This document shows positions 27,251 through 39,200 of a DNA stretch of 64,000 nt, one piece after another. The notes beneath the pieces were generated by a model. That model saw nothing but the letters and a program-made list of their open reading frames with translations. It did not search any database and was not told where the DNA came from. Position 1 is the stretch's first letter. The number at the start of each line of letters is the position of its first letter. A program made the translations under genes and the position numbers. The DNA is from Pseudomonas fulva (lineage in GTDB: Bacteria > Pseudomonadota > Gammaproteobacteria > Pseudomonadales > Pseudomonadaceae), in contig NZ_CP082928.1 of assembly GCF_023517795.1 (NCBI RefSeq), forward strand, positions 1 to 64,000, given 5' to 3'.

Positions 27251-28252
27251 ATGCTCAAGCAACTGCTTACCGGCGTCGCATTTTCCCTCAGTGCACTGAC
27301 GTTGGCCCTGCCTGCCCATGCCGAATACCCGGAACGCAGCATCCAGGCGGTGATTCCCTGGGGCGCCGGCGGTGCCACCGATAACGTGATGCGCAGCCTG
27401 GCGCCCTACGTCGAGAAGGAGCTGGGCACCAAGCTGATCCTCAACAACCGCCCTGGCGGCACGGCGGTGATCGGCAGCAGCTACGTGATGCAGCAGCGCG
27501 CCAACGGCTACACCCTGCTGCTCGGCGCCGAAAACCCGCAGCTGTACCCGGTCCTCGGCCTGGCCAAGTTCGACTACAGCGACTTCTACCCGGTCAATAT
27601 CATCGGCCAGAACGTGGTGGTGATCGCCACCAATGCCGACAGCCCGTTCAACTCCATGGCCGAGCTGCTGGCCGCCGCCAAGGAAAAACCGAACACCCTG
27701 CGCATGGGCTCCACCGGCGCCGGCGGCCTGCCCAGCACCGTGCACGCCATGGTCAATGCCGTCGGCGAGCTGAAAGTGCGTGAAGTGACCTTTGGCGGCG
27801 ACGGCCCGGGCATCACCGCGCTGATGGGCAAGCACATCGACTTCATGCCGCTGAGCCTGGCGGCCGCCCAGGAACTGGTGCGCTCCGGCAAGCTCAAGGC
27901 GCTGGCCGTGCTGGCCGCCGAGGAAGTGCCGGAGCTGCCGGGCGTCGAGCCGATCACCAAGGCCCTGCCGGACATCGGCGAATACCTGCCATGGGGTCCC
28001 TTCTGGGGCGCGTTCGTACACAAGGACACCCCCGACGACATCAAGCAGAAGCTGGTCGAGGCCTACGCCAAGGCCGTCGCCAATGAAGAGTTCCAGGGCT
28101 TCCTGAAGAACTACGGTGCCCAGAGCCTGAACCTCAATGGCGCCGAGGCCGAGCAGTTCCTCAAGCGCTGGCAGTCGGTCACCGCCTGGTCGATGTACAA
28201 GGCCAAGGCCATCGAGATCTCGCCGGACAGCGTCGGTATCGAGCAACCCTGA
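27251..28252 (+). CDS. tctC: Tripartite tricarboxylate transporter binding protein TctC
   Basis: The 333-residue protein has a Sec signal peptide cleaved after LPAHA (about residue 24), then the Bug/TctC fold: ERSIQAVIPWGAGGATDNVMR, NRPGGTAVIGSSYVMQQ in part, and TLRMGSTGAGGLPS. It captures the substrate in the periplasm and hands it to TctAB. The key AGGATD loop that contacts a carboxylate is present. It lies 60 nt after tctA and is followed by a porin gene, so the cluster covers outer membrane to cytoplasm. The ligand is unknown; quinate, shikimate or protocatechuate would fit the setting. Confidence 0.93.
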   Translation: MLKQLLTGVAFSLSALTLALPAHAEYPERSIQAVIPWGAGGATDNVMRSLAPYVEKELGTKLILNNRPGGTAVIGSSYVMQQRANGYTLLLGAENPQLYPVLGLAKFDYSDFYPVNIIGQNVVVIATNADSPFNSMAELLAAAKEKPNTLRMGSTGAGGLPSTVHAMVNAVGELKVREVTFGGDGPGITALMGKHIDFMPLSLAAAQELVRSGKLKALAVLAAEEVPELPGVEPITKALPDIGEYLPWGPFWGAFVHKDTPDDIKQKLVEAYAKAVANEEFQGFLKNYGAQSLNLNGAEAEQFLKRWQSVTAWSMYKAKAIEISPDSVGIEQP

Positions 28253-28354
28253 TAGCCCGGCTGGGCAGGCAAGCTGCCCGGCCCTTGCTGCACCGGAGCG
28301 CCCCTGCGGGCAACTCCACCAATCGATGACAGATAAAAGCTTCCGCTCAGGCGG

Positions 28355-28372
28355 CAGGACGCGTGCGTCCTG
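28355..28372 (+). promoter_or_regulatory. Hairpin just before the oprD-like gene
   Basis: CAGGACGC/GCGTCCTG is a perfect inverted repeat (8-bp arms, 2 nt between) that ends a few bases before the AAGGA ribosome-binding site. It could affect translation or mRNA stability. A weaker stem, GGGCAG/CTGCCC, is at 28263-28279. Confidence 0.35.
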
Positions 28373-28389
28373 AGAAAAGGAAAACCGTC

Positions 28390-29679
28390 ATGAAACCGAT
28401 CGAAACCGCAGTACCCAGCCGCTTCCTGCTCGCCCCTTCGCTGCTGGCGCTTGGCGTAGCCCTGGCCCTGCCGATGAGCGCCCGGGCCGAGGGCTTCGTC
28501 GACGACACCAAGGTGTCGCTGAACCTGCGCAACTTCTACATCAACCGCAACTTCACCAACCCCGAAGGCCCGAGCGCAGCAGCGCCGCAGAGCAAGGCCG
28601 AGGAATGGACCCAAAGCTTCATTCTCGATGCCCGCTCCGGCTACACACCCGGCATGGTCGGCTTTGGTGTCGATGCGCTGGGCATGCTTTCGCTCAAGCT
28701 CGACGGCGGTCGCGGCACCTACGGCACCGGCCTGCTGCCGCGTCACGACGATGGCCGCCCGGCCGACGACTATGGTCGCCTGGCCCTGGCGGCCAAAGCC
28801 AAGATTTCCAAGACCGAGCTGAAGGTCGGCGAATGGATGCCGGTGCTGCCGATCCTGCGTGCCGACGACGGCCGCTCGCTGCCGCAGACCTTCGAGGGCG
28901 CCCAGGTCACCTCCAACGAAATCGCCGGCCTGACGCTGTACGGCGGCCAGTTCCGCCAGAACAGCGAACGCAACAATGCCAGCATGGAAAACATGTTCCT
29001 GAACGGCAACAGCGCCGCCAATGACGCCAACCGTTTCAATTTCGTCGGCGGCGAATACAAGTTCAACGGCGACCGCACCCTGATCGGCCTGTGGGGCGCC
29101 GAGCTGAAAGACGTCTACGAGCAGCAGTACCTGCAATTGACCCACAGCCAACCCATCGGCGACTGGGTTCTAGGCGCCAACCTCGGTTACTTCCAGGGTG
29201 AAGACGACGGCTCCGCCCGGGCCGGCAAGCTGGACAACAAGACCTACTCCGGTCTGTTCTCCGCCAAGTACGGCAGCAATACCTTTTACGTCGGCCTGCA
29301 GAAGGTCACAGGTGACACCGGCTGGATGCGCGTCAACGGCACCAGCGGCGGCACCCTGGCCAACGACAGCTACAACTCCAGCTTCGACAACGCCAGGGAA
29401 AAATCCTGGCAACTGCGCCACGACTTCAATTTCGCCGGTGTCGGCATTCCCGGCCTCACCCTGATGAACCGCTATATCAGCGGCAGCAACGTGCATACCG
29501 CCGCGACCGACGATGGCAAGGAATGGGGCCGCGAGACCGAGCTGGCCTACGTGATCCAGGACGGCGCCTTCAAGAACCTGAGCGTGCGCTGGCGCAATGC
29601 GAGCATCCGCCGCGACTTCAGCAACAACGAGTTCGACGAGAACCGCCTGATCTTCAACTACCCGCTATCGATCCTGTAA
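28390..29679 (+). CDS. OprD-family outer-membrane porin
   Basis: The product has 429 residues with a signal peptide ending in SARA (about residue 36) and then the OprD start EGFVDDTKVSLNLRNFYINRNF (in part). Typical features follow: EWTQSFILDARSGYTPG, GVDALGMLSLKLDGG, TYGTGLLP, GEWMPVLPILRADDGRSLPQTFEG and a C-terminal beta strand ending in FNYPLSIL. OprD channels admit small carboxylates and aromatic acids. I start at the ATG at 28390 with AAGGA upstream. It follows tctC by 137 nt and ends at a terminator, so it probably belongs to the tct operon as the outer-membrane entry. Confidence 0.92.
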   Translation: MKPIETAVPSRFLLAPSLLALGVALALPMSARAEGFVDDTKVSLNLRNFYINRNFTNPEGPSAAAPQSKAEEWTQSFILDARSGYTPGMVGFGVDALGMLSLKLDGGRGTYGTGLLPRHDDGRPADDYGRLALAAKAKISKTELKVGEWMPVLPILRADDGRSLPQTFEGAQVTSNEIAGLTLYGGQFRQNSERNNASMENMFLNGNSAANDANRFNFVGGEYKFNGDRTLIGLWGAELKDVYEQQYLQLTHSQPIGDWVLGANLGYFQGEDDGSARAGKLDNKTYSGLFSAKYGSNTFYVGLQKVTGDTGWMRVNGTSGGTLANDSYNSSFDNAREKSWQLRHDFNFAGVGIPGLTLMNRYISGSNVHTAATDDGKEWGRETELAYVIQDGAFKNLSVRWRNASIRRDFSNNEFDENRLIFNYPLSIL

Positions 29680-29709
29680 GCGGGCGCCCTCTCTCCAGTG
29701 TCACCCTTT

Positions 29710-29733
29710 GCCCGTCCCTGCGACGGGCTTTTT
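29710..29733 (+). terminator. Rho-independent terminator after the porin gene
   Basis: GCCCGTC/GACGGGC with a CCTGC loop is followed by TTTTT (29729-29733). It ends the tctBAC-porin unit. Confidence 0.88.
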
Positions 29734-29863
29734 AATGGCTAACGCGAGAAATCGCTCGCCCGGAGCAAAAACGACGGACAGCAGAAAATGCCGCTGCGGT
29801 AGGTACCGAGCGCCGAAGCCGTATTTTAAAATCGAGTGCCCCGAACGGGCCTGGAGATGGAGG

Positions 29864-29970
29864 CGATCCTGCCAGCCACACCCCGGCACACAATGTTCCC
29901 GCTGTGGCTGCTTCCTTCCGGATCTGACCAGGTTCACGGGTAATCGTTGCGGGGGGACCGGCAGGACCAC
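29864..29970 (-). ncRNA. ffs: Signal recognition particle 4.5S RNA
   Basis: The minus strand contains the invariant SRP core GGTCAGATCCGGAAGGAAGC with AGCAGCCA, and the closing helix of GGTCCTGCCGG with CTGGCAGGATC. Length is about 107 nt. The RNA binds Ffh and targets nascent membrane proteins. It is convergent with the porin gene. Ends are estimated from the pairing. Confidence 0.95.
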
Positions 29971-30004
29971 CATAACGCGGCTCACCATGCAGTGAGCCGG
30001 CGCC

Positions 30005-30032
30005 ATTGTACCGGCTTGTGCCGAACTTACAA
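30005..30032 (-). promoter_or_regulatory. Candidate promoter of ffs
   Basis: Minus strand: TTGTAA (30027-30032), 16-nt spacer, TACAAT (30005-30010), about 35 nt upstream of the mature RNA. Confidence 0.4.
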
Positions 30033-30478
30033 CTGCTTCAAGCACTTAGCGTGCAGATGAGGGCCCAATCGCGCCGTCGCATCAGCTCACCGGACGGCGC
30101 GGTTCGCTGCCATCCCCGCGTGAGCTGGGCCGTGCTGCTGGAGACCGCCGATGGTTGCGCCGAACTCCGCGGGTGCCGCCTCGTTGCGCGCAGGCAATGG
30201 TGATCGACAAGGAAAGCTTTTCCATGCCCGAAGCGAAGCGGCGTTTGCAATGATCGTGGTGCGGCCGGAGCAACCGCCCGCAGGCTCGGCATCCCAAACG
30301 CCGTGACCGCCCGCAGCAAACGGCCGTAAATGCCCGCAATTGAGCACCGTGACGGGAATTAACCGGCAGCGGGTGGGTCACAATGAAGCCTGACCGATCG
30401 GGCAGTACCGCCTTGATCGATCATCCGTGAGTAGCGCGTTATCCAACGCCAGACTTTTCATCCCCAAGGAGCAATCAC
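30033..30478. other. Non-coding stretch between ffs and HU gene
   Basis: About 450 nt without a convincing gene. Short open frames on both strands here lack ribosome-binding sites and family resemblance. The HU promoter must lie near the right end. Confidence 0.5.
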
Positions 30479-30757
30479 ATGGCCATTACCAAAGACCAAT
30501 TGATCGGTGACATCGCAGAAGCCATCGACACGCCGAAGACCACCGTCCGTGCGGCCCTCGATCAGCTGAGCGAGATCGTCAGCGACGCGTTGGAAAATGG
30601 TGGTGAAATCACCCTGCCCGGCATCGGCAAACTGAAGGTCAGCGAGCGCCCGGCGCGCACCGGTCGCAACCCGCAGACCGGCAAGGCCATCGAAATCGCT
30701 GCCAAGAAGGTCGTGAAGTTCGTACCGGCCAAGGCCCTGACCGACGCGGTCAACTGA
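30479..30757 (+). CDS. HU-family DNA-binding protein
   Basis: The 92-residue protein has the full HU/IHF layout: MAITKDQLIGDIAEAI, a second helix, GGEITLPGIGKLKV, the DNA-inserting beta arm with RTGRNPQTGKAIEIAAKKVVKF (RNPQTG is the arm tip with the intercalating Pro), and a C-terminal helix. HU bends and compacts DNA without strong sequence preference. AAGGAG precedes the ATG. Pseudomonas has several HU paralogues; this may be the HupN type, but I cannot prove it. Confidence 0.93.
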   Translation: MAITKDQLIGDIAEAIDTPKTTVRAALDQLSEIVSDALENGGEITLPGIGKLKVSERPARTGRNPQTGKAIEIAAKKVVKFVPAKALTDAVN

Positions 30758-30762
30758 TCCAT

Positions 30763-30790
30763 CGGCGGGGCGCGTTACGGCGCCCCGCCG
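30763..30790. terminator. GC-rich hairpin after HU gene
   Basis: CGGCGGGGCGC/GCGCCCCGCCG, an 11-bp perfect stem with a GTTACG loop, lies directly after the HU stop. No T-run follows, so it may act in 3'-end protection as well as termination. Confidence 0.5.
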
Positions 30791-30879
30791 CTCTCCCCGC
30801 AGCACCTCCCCTGCCTTAAGACTGAACCCCCGCCAGCCTGTCGCCTCAAACGACGACATTCGTCAGTTGCAGGCTCGCC

Positions 30880-32592
30880 ATGCTCGCCGACCGCGAACTC
30901 ACCTTCCGCGCGCTGTTTTCCGGTGTACTGCTCGGCGCCCTGCTGACGCCGTCGAACATCTATTCGGGCCTGAAGATCGGCTGGTCATTCAATATGTCGA
31001 TCATCGCCCTGCTGGTCAGCTATGGCATCTGGCAAAGCCTGGTGCGCTGGCGCCTGGGCACGGCCTGGAGCATGCGCGAGAGCAACATCAACCAGACCAC
31101 CGCCTCGGCGGCCGCCTCGATCATCTCCGGCGGCCTGGTGGCGCCCATACCGGCCTACACCCTGCTGACCGGCCAGCAACTGCCGACCCTGCCCCTGGTG
31201 GCCTGGGTGTTCTCGGTGAGTTTTCTGGGAATCTGGGTGGCCTGGTACCTGCGCCGCAGCATGGTGGAGGACACCCGCCTGCGCTTTCCCGAAGCGGTCG
31301 CCACCCTGGAAACCATGCAGCAGGTCTACAACCACGGCCGTGACGCGCTGCAACGCCTCTGCGTGCTCGGTGCGGCGGCCGTGCTCGGTGGCCTGGTCAA
31401 ATGGGTCGATACCTTCCTCTATGCCCTGCCGCGCTGGTCACCCGGCACCCAATTGGAGCGGCTGACCTTCAACCTCGACCCGTCACCGCTGCTGATCGGC
31501 TTTGGCGGCATCATCGGCATTCGCGTCGGCCTGTCACTGCTGCTCGGTGCACTGATCGCCTGGGGCGGTCTGGCGCCCTGGCTGCTGAGCAGCGGCCTGG
31601 TCCCCCTTGCCAATGACGCCAGCGGCCCACAGTTCGCCCCCCTGGTGGAATGGCTGCTGTGGCCCGGCGTGACCCTGCTAGTCTGCGCCACCCTGACCGC
31701 GCTGGCGGTGCGCTTCGTGGCAAGCCGGCGGGTCGCTCGCGCCACGGGTGAAACGCCCCGGCACAGCCCGGCGAAACTGCCGCTGCTCATGCTGGTTCTG
31801 GCCTCGTTGCTGGTGGTGACGCTGCAGGTGCTGCTGTTCGATATCGACCCGCTGATGGCGCTGCTCAGCGTGCCCCTGGCCGTCGCCCTTGCCTGCATGG
31901 CGGCGCGGGTGGTCGGGGCGACCGGCATTCCACCGATTGGCGCCACCGGGCAGCTGTCGCAACTGACGTTCGGGGTGATCGCACCGGGGCAGGTCAGCGT
32001 CAACCTGATGGCCGCCAACACCGCTGGTGGCGCCGCCGGGCAATGCACCGACCTGCTCAACGACTTCCGGGTCGGTCACGCCATCGGCGCCAAGCCTTAC
32101 AACCAGTTGATCGCCCAGTGCCTGGGTATCCTGGTCGGCAGCGTCGTCGGCGTGCTGGTCTACCAGATCCTGATTCCCGACCCACAAGGCATGCTGATCA
32201 CCCAGCAGTGGCCGGCACCGGCCGTGGCCACCTGGAAAGCGGTGGCCGAGGTACTGGGCTTTGGCCTCGCTTCCCTCGACGCCAGCATCCGCGGGGCCAT
32301 GCTGATCGGCGCCTTGTGCGGCGTGGCGTTCGGCATCCTGGAAGCGAGCCTGCCCGGGCAGTCGACCTTCGCCCGGTGGCTGCCGAGCTCGGCGGCCTTT
32401 GGCCTGGCGTTCATCATTCCGGCGTCGATCTCGCTGATGATGGCCATCGGCGCCCTGCTCGCCTGGGTGGTGCAATCGCGTTGGCGCAGCCTCGGCGAGC
32501 GCTTCACCATCGCCGCCGCAGCCGGCCTGGTGGCAGGTGAAAGCATCGTCGGGGTCGGGGCGTCGTTCTGGATGATGTTGGTGGGTGGATGA
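30880..32592 (+). CDS. OPT-family oligopeptide/metal-chelate transporter
   Basis: The 570-residue protein has about 14-16 hydrophobic helices and the OPT pattern: ELTFRALFSGVLLGALLTPSNIYSGLKIGW (in part NIYSGLKIGWSFN), then SIISGGLVAPIPAY, RFPEAVATLETMQ, and IPPIGATGQLSQLTFGV. Bacterial OPT proteins are proton-driven carriers of peptides or metal chelates; the substrate here is unknown. No strong ribosome-binding site precedes the ATG at 30880, but the conserved N-terminal region begins immediately after it. Confidence 0.88.
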   Translation: MLADRELTFRALFSGVLLGALLTPSNIYSGLKIGWSFNMSIIALLVSYGIWQSLVRWRLGTAWSMRESNINQTTASAAASIISGGLVAPIPAYTLLTGQQLPTLPLVAWVFSVSFLGIWVAWYLRRSMVEDTRLRFPEAVATLETMQQVYNHGRDALQRLCVLGAAAVLGGLVKWVDTFLYALPRWSPGTQLERLTFNLDPSPLLIGFGGIIGIRVGLSLLLGALIAWGGLAPWLLSSGLVPLANDASGPQFAPLVEWLLWPGVTLLVCATLTALAVRFVASRRVARATGETPRHSPAKLPLLMLVLASLLVVTLQVLLFDIDPLMALLSVPLAVALACMAARVVGATGIPPIGATGQLSQLTFGVIAPGQVSVNLMAANTAGGAAGQCTDLLNDFRVGHAIGAKPYNQLIAQCLGILVGSVVGVLVYQILIPDPQGMLITQQWPAPAVATWKAVAEVLGFGLASLDASIRGAMLIGALCGVAFGILEASLPGQSTFARWLPSSAAFGLAFIIPASISLMMAIGALLAWVVQSRWRSLGERFTIAAAAGLVAGESIVGVGASFWMMLVGG

Positions 32593-32650
32593 GGGGTACT
32601 CAAGAGCCGGCTGACGGGTTTCCCCCATCCGAGCACAGGCTAGAAAGCTT

Positions 32651-32716
32651 GTGGGAGCGGGCCATGCCCGCGAAAAAAATCGCGGGCATGGACTAGGCGT
32701 CCCCGCCCGCTCCCAC
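32651..32716. repeat. REP-like inverted repeat, GTGGGAGCGGGC type
   Basis: GTGGGAGCGGGCCATGCCCG reads inward from both ends (the right arm is interrupted by about 15 nt). The same element occurs at 42758-42808. It lies in the 3' gap between the convergent OPT and ligA genes. Confidence 0.75.
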
Positions 32717-32732
32717 AGATGGCTAAGCAGCA

Positions 32733-35178
<2,446 letters not shown>

Positions 35179-35198
35179 CTCGTCGGTGCCGCTTTCTT

Positions 35199-36026
35199 TC
35201 AGCGTTTTTGCGTCAACAGGCGGCGTTCGTATTCGACGATGCGCTGACGGTAATGTTCGATGGTTTGTGCGGTCAGCACGCTGCGCTGATCGTCCTTGAG
35301 TTCGCCGTTGAGCTCGTGGGCCAGCTTGCGCGCCGCCGCGACCATCACGTCGAAGGCCTGCTTGGGGTGACGCGGGCCCGGCAAGCCGAGAAAGAAGCTC
35401 ACCGCACGGGTGCTGAAACCTTCGATGTCGTCCAGGTCGAAGGTGCCGGGTTTCAGGGCGTTGGCCATGGAGAACAGCACTTCACCGTTGCCGGCCATGC
35501 TCTCGTGGCGATGGAAGATGTCCATCTCGCCGAAACGCAGCCCGCTTTCCAGAATGTTCTGCAGCAGCGCCGGGCCCTTGAAGCCCTGTTCGTCGCGGGC
35601 GATGACGTTGATCACCAGCACTTCCTCGACCGGCGGCAGGTCCTTGTCGGCCGGCTTGCCGGAAACGCCGTTGCGCGCATCGAGTTCGTCGTCCACCGGG
35701 CTGAGCAGGGTCGGTACCGGCTCGTCGGCGGTCAGGTCCAGGTCGCCCTGGCGCGGCTCGCCACGACGGCGGCTGTTGACGTCACGGGCGCTCATCGACG
35801 GCAGGTCGTCTTCATCCAGCGAGGGCTCGTGGTTGCGCTCTATCACCCGGGGCGGGCTGAGCACGTCGGGATCGCCCTCGTCATCGGGCAGGTTGGACAG
35901 GTTGCGGTCGAGCCGGAACTTGAGTTTGCCCTTGCCACCGCGCATCCGCCGCCAGCCATCGAAGAGGATGCCGGCGATGACGATGATACCGATGATGATC
36001 AGCCACTCGCGTAGACCGAATTCCAT
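35199..36026 (-). CDS. zipA: Cell division protein ZipA
   Basis: The 275-residue protein starts with a single membrane helix ([20 protein letters not shown], residues 6-25), then a basic and acidic, Pro-rich linker to about residue 135, and a C-terminal FtsZ-binding domain of about 135 residues ([23 protein letters not shown] in part, [44 protein letters not shown] in part). ZipA anchors FtsZ at the division site. The smc gene lies upstream, ligA downstream. Confidence 0.95.
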   Translation of the reverse strand: MEFGLREWLIIIGIIVIAGILFDGWRRMRGGKGKLKFRLDRNLSNLPDDEGDPDVLSPPRVIERNHEPSLDEDDLPSMSARDVNSRRRGEPRQGDLDLTADEPVPTLLSPVDDELDARNGVSGKPADKDLPPVEEVLVINVIARDEQGFKGPALLQNILESGLRFGEMDIFHRHESMAGNGEVLFSMANALKPGTFDLDDIEGFSTRAVSFFLGLPGPRHPKQAFDVMVAAARKLAHELNGELKDDQRSVLTAQTIEHYRQRIVEYERRLLTQKR

Positions 36027-36198
36027 GAAATGTCCTGACCCCTAAAGCAAAAATTAATAAAAAAAGGCGTCCTGGCCCGTACTGATGACCTTGAAACGTG
36101 GCGCCAACTCCATGTTCTGAATGGCGTTTTCCCACGTGCAACAAAAGTGGGCGTTAAGCTAGCACGACGAAAGGCAACTTTACACCGGCAAAACGCTG

Positions 36199-36225
36199 TA
36201 AAACCGCCACTGCGGCCGGTTTTTA
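36199..36225 (-). terminator. Candidate terminator after smc
   Basis: On the minus strand, AAAACCG/CGGTTTT arms (36217-36223 with 36200-36206) form a stem in the smc-zipA gap, 27 nt past the smc stop, with T-rich arms. Confidence 0.5.
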
Positions 36226-36251
36226 CGCGACAAAATCCTTAGCTGGCCCTC

Positions 36252-39200
36252 TCAACTGTCCACCATCGCCAACGCCTCCTCGACATCCACCGCCACCAGC
36301 CGCGAACAACCGGGTTCGTGCATGGTCACGCCCATCAACTGGTCGGCCATTTCCATGGCGATCTTGTTGTGGGTGATGTAGATGAACTGCACGGTTGCCG
36401 ACATCTCCTTGACCAGCCGCGCGTAACGCCCGACGTTGGCATCGTCCAGCGGTGCGTCCACTTCGTCGAGCATGCAGAACGGTGCCGGATTGAGCTGGAA
36501 GATGGAAAAAACCAGCGCCAGCGCCGTCAATGCCTTCTCGCCGCCGGACAGCAAATGGATGGTGCTGTTCTTCTTGCCCGGTGGACGCGCCATGATGGTC
36601 ACCCCGGTATCGAGTAGATCTTCGCCGGTGAGTTCCAAATATGCGCTGCCACCGCCGAAAACTTTCGGGAAAAGCGCCTGCAGGCCGGCGTTGATCTGGT
36701 CGAAGGTTTCCTTGAAGCGGTTGCGGGTTTCCCGATCGATCTTGCGGATGACGTTTTCCAGGGTGTCCAGCGCTTCGACCAGGTCGGCGTCCTGGGCATC
36801 CAAGTAGCGCTTGCGCTCGGATTGCTGCTGGTATTCCTCGATGGCTGCCAGGTTGATGGCGCCGAGCCGCTGGATGCGCCCGGCCATCTGTTCCAGGGCC
36901 TGCTCCCAGGCCGCCTCGCTCGCCTCGTCAGGCAAGGTGGCCAGCACGCCGTGCAGGTCGTAGCCATCCTCGAGCAGTTGGTCCTGCAGTGCCTTGCGGC
37001 GCACGTTCAGCGACTGCCACTCCAGGCGCTGCTGCTCCAGCTGGCCACGCAGCAGCTGTGCCTGTTGCTCGGCCTGGGTGCGACGCTTCTCGGCATCACG
37101 CAGTTCGCGATCGGCATCTTCCAGGGCCAGACGCGCCAGGCGCAGCTCCTCTTCGACGCCCATGCGCCGTTCCAGCAGTTCTTCGAGCTTGAGGCGCAGC
37201 TCTTCCAGCGGTGCGGCGCCCTCTTCCAGGTTCAGGTCGAGCTGCTCGCGCTTTTCCGTGAGGCGCTCGGATTGCAGTTCCAGACGCTCCAGGGCCTGGC
37301 GCGTGGAGTCGTGCTGGGCGCGCAACGAGCCCAGGCGAACGGCCAGCTGGTGGGCGTGATCCTTGTGCTGACGCGCCTCCTGGCGCACCCGGTCGAGCCG
37401 CTCGCGCAGGGCATCGCGGCTGGCCAGCAGGCTTTCGCGCTGTTCGGTGTCCAGGGCCATGCTGTCCAGCGCATCCTGCAGGTACAGGCGCGCCTCGCCC
37501 AGCTGCTCGGTTTCCATGGCGCGCTGCTCGGCCAGCTCCTGCTGCTCGGCCTCGATGCGCCGACGCCGCAGCAGCAACTGCTCGGCCTTGGCCTGCCCCG
37601 CCGAGAGGCGCGCCTTGAGCTCGCCCAGGCGGCGTGCCTGATCCTGCAACTGGCGGCGCTGCTGCTCGCGCAATTCTTCTTCCTGACGCTGGCGCTCGCG
37701 CAGGGCCTGCAGGCTTTCTTCGAGCACTGCCAACGCCGCTTCGCGCTCGTCCCGCTCCAGGCCCAGGCTTTCCAGCTCCTGGGCGCGGGCCAGCACGCCG
37801 CTCTGCGCCTCGCTGGCACGCCGCACGCGCAGGAAATGCCGGCCCACCCAATAGCCATCGCGGCTGACCAGACTTTCGCCCGGCGCCAGGGTGGCGCGTT
37901 CGGCCAGGGCCTGATCGAGACTTTCGACCGGGCGCACCTGGCCCAGCCAGGGCGCGAGGTCCACGGGAGACTCGACCTTGTCCAGCAGGCTGCCGGGCAG
38001 GCGCTGGCCGTCGCCGGCGGTCGATACCAGGCGCAGCTCGCCCTGCTCCAGGGCGGCAAAGTCCAGCCCGCTGAAATCGTCCTGCAGCACGGCCTGCAGG
38101 TCGGCGCCGAGCACGGTTTCCACCGCCAGTTCCCAGCCGCTCTCTACACGCAGGCCTTCGGCCAGGCGCGGGCGCTGATCAAGACCGTTGTCACGCAGCC
38201 ACTGCGCCGTGCCCTTGCCCGGATCCAGCGCGGCCTGCTGCAAGGCTTCCAGGGAAGCGAGGCGACCGGCGAGGCGTTGCAGCTCGCCCTGGGCCTGCTG
38301 CTGGGCCTGGCCGGTCTGCTGCAGCTCTTCACGCAGCTGCTGCAGGCGCTCGGCCTGTTCGGCTTCCTGCTCCTGCAATTGTTCGAGGTCCAACTCGCCG
38401 ACGGCGATCTCCTCGCCCAGCTCGATGATCGCCGCATCTTCCGGGTCGGCGGCCAGTTGCTGCAGTTCATCGCCCAAACGCCGCTGGCGTTCGGCGAGGC
38501 GCTCCAGGCTCTGCTCCAGCTGCTGGATGCGCGACTGCTGCACCTCGGCCTGGCGGCGCGGCTCGGCGCTGCGCTGGTTGAAGACGTCCCACTGTTCCTG
38601 CCAGCCGTGCATGCCGGTCTCGGCTTCTTCCAGCGCGGCGGCGGATTCCTCGGCGGCGGCGGCGGTGATTTCCTGCTCCGGTTCGAGCATGGCCAGCTCT
38701 TCGCCCAGGGTGGCCAGCAGGGTGCGGTCGTGGCCCAGGTGCGATTCGGTTTCCAGGCGTGCGCGCTCGGCTTCGCGCAGGTCGTCCTGCAACTGGCGCA
38801 GGCGTTGCTGGCCGTGCTGGATGCTCTGCTCGACCCGGGCGATATCGCCGCCTACCGAATAGAAGCGCCCCTGCACCAGGTTGAAACGTTCGGACAGCTC
38901 ATGGTGGCCGTCACGCAACCGTTCGATGCTGGCATCGGCGTTGCGCTGTTCGGCCACCAGCGCCTCGAAGCTGACCTCCTGGTTGCCGATCACCGCCTCG
39001 CGCTGGCCGACCTGCTCGTTCAGGGTCTGCCAGCGCAGGGCGGTCAGTTGCGCCTTGAGCTGGCGCTCCTCGGCCTTGTATTCCTGGTACTTCTCGGCGG
39101 CCTGGGCCTGGCGGTGCAGGCGCTCGAGCTGGCGTTCCAGCTCTTCGCGCAGGTCGGTCAGGCGCGCCAGGTTTTCCTGGGTGCGACGGATGCGGCTTTC

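Noticed and set aside
30006..30381. Short open frames between ffs and the HU gene
   Set aside because: Frames on both strands overlap one another, lack ribosome-binding sites and show Arg/Pro-rich random composition.
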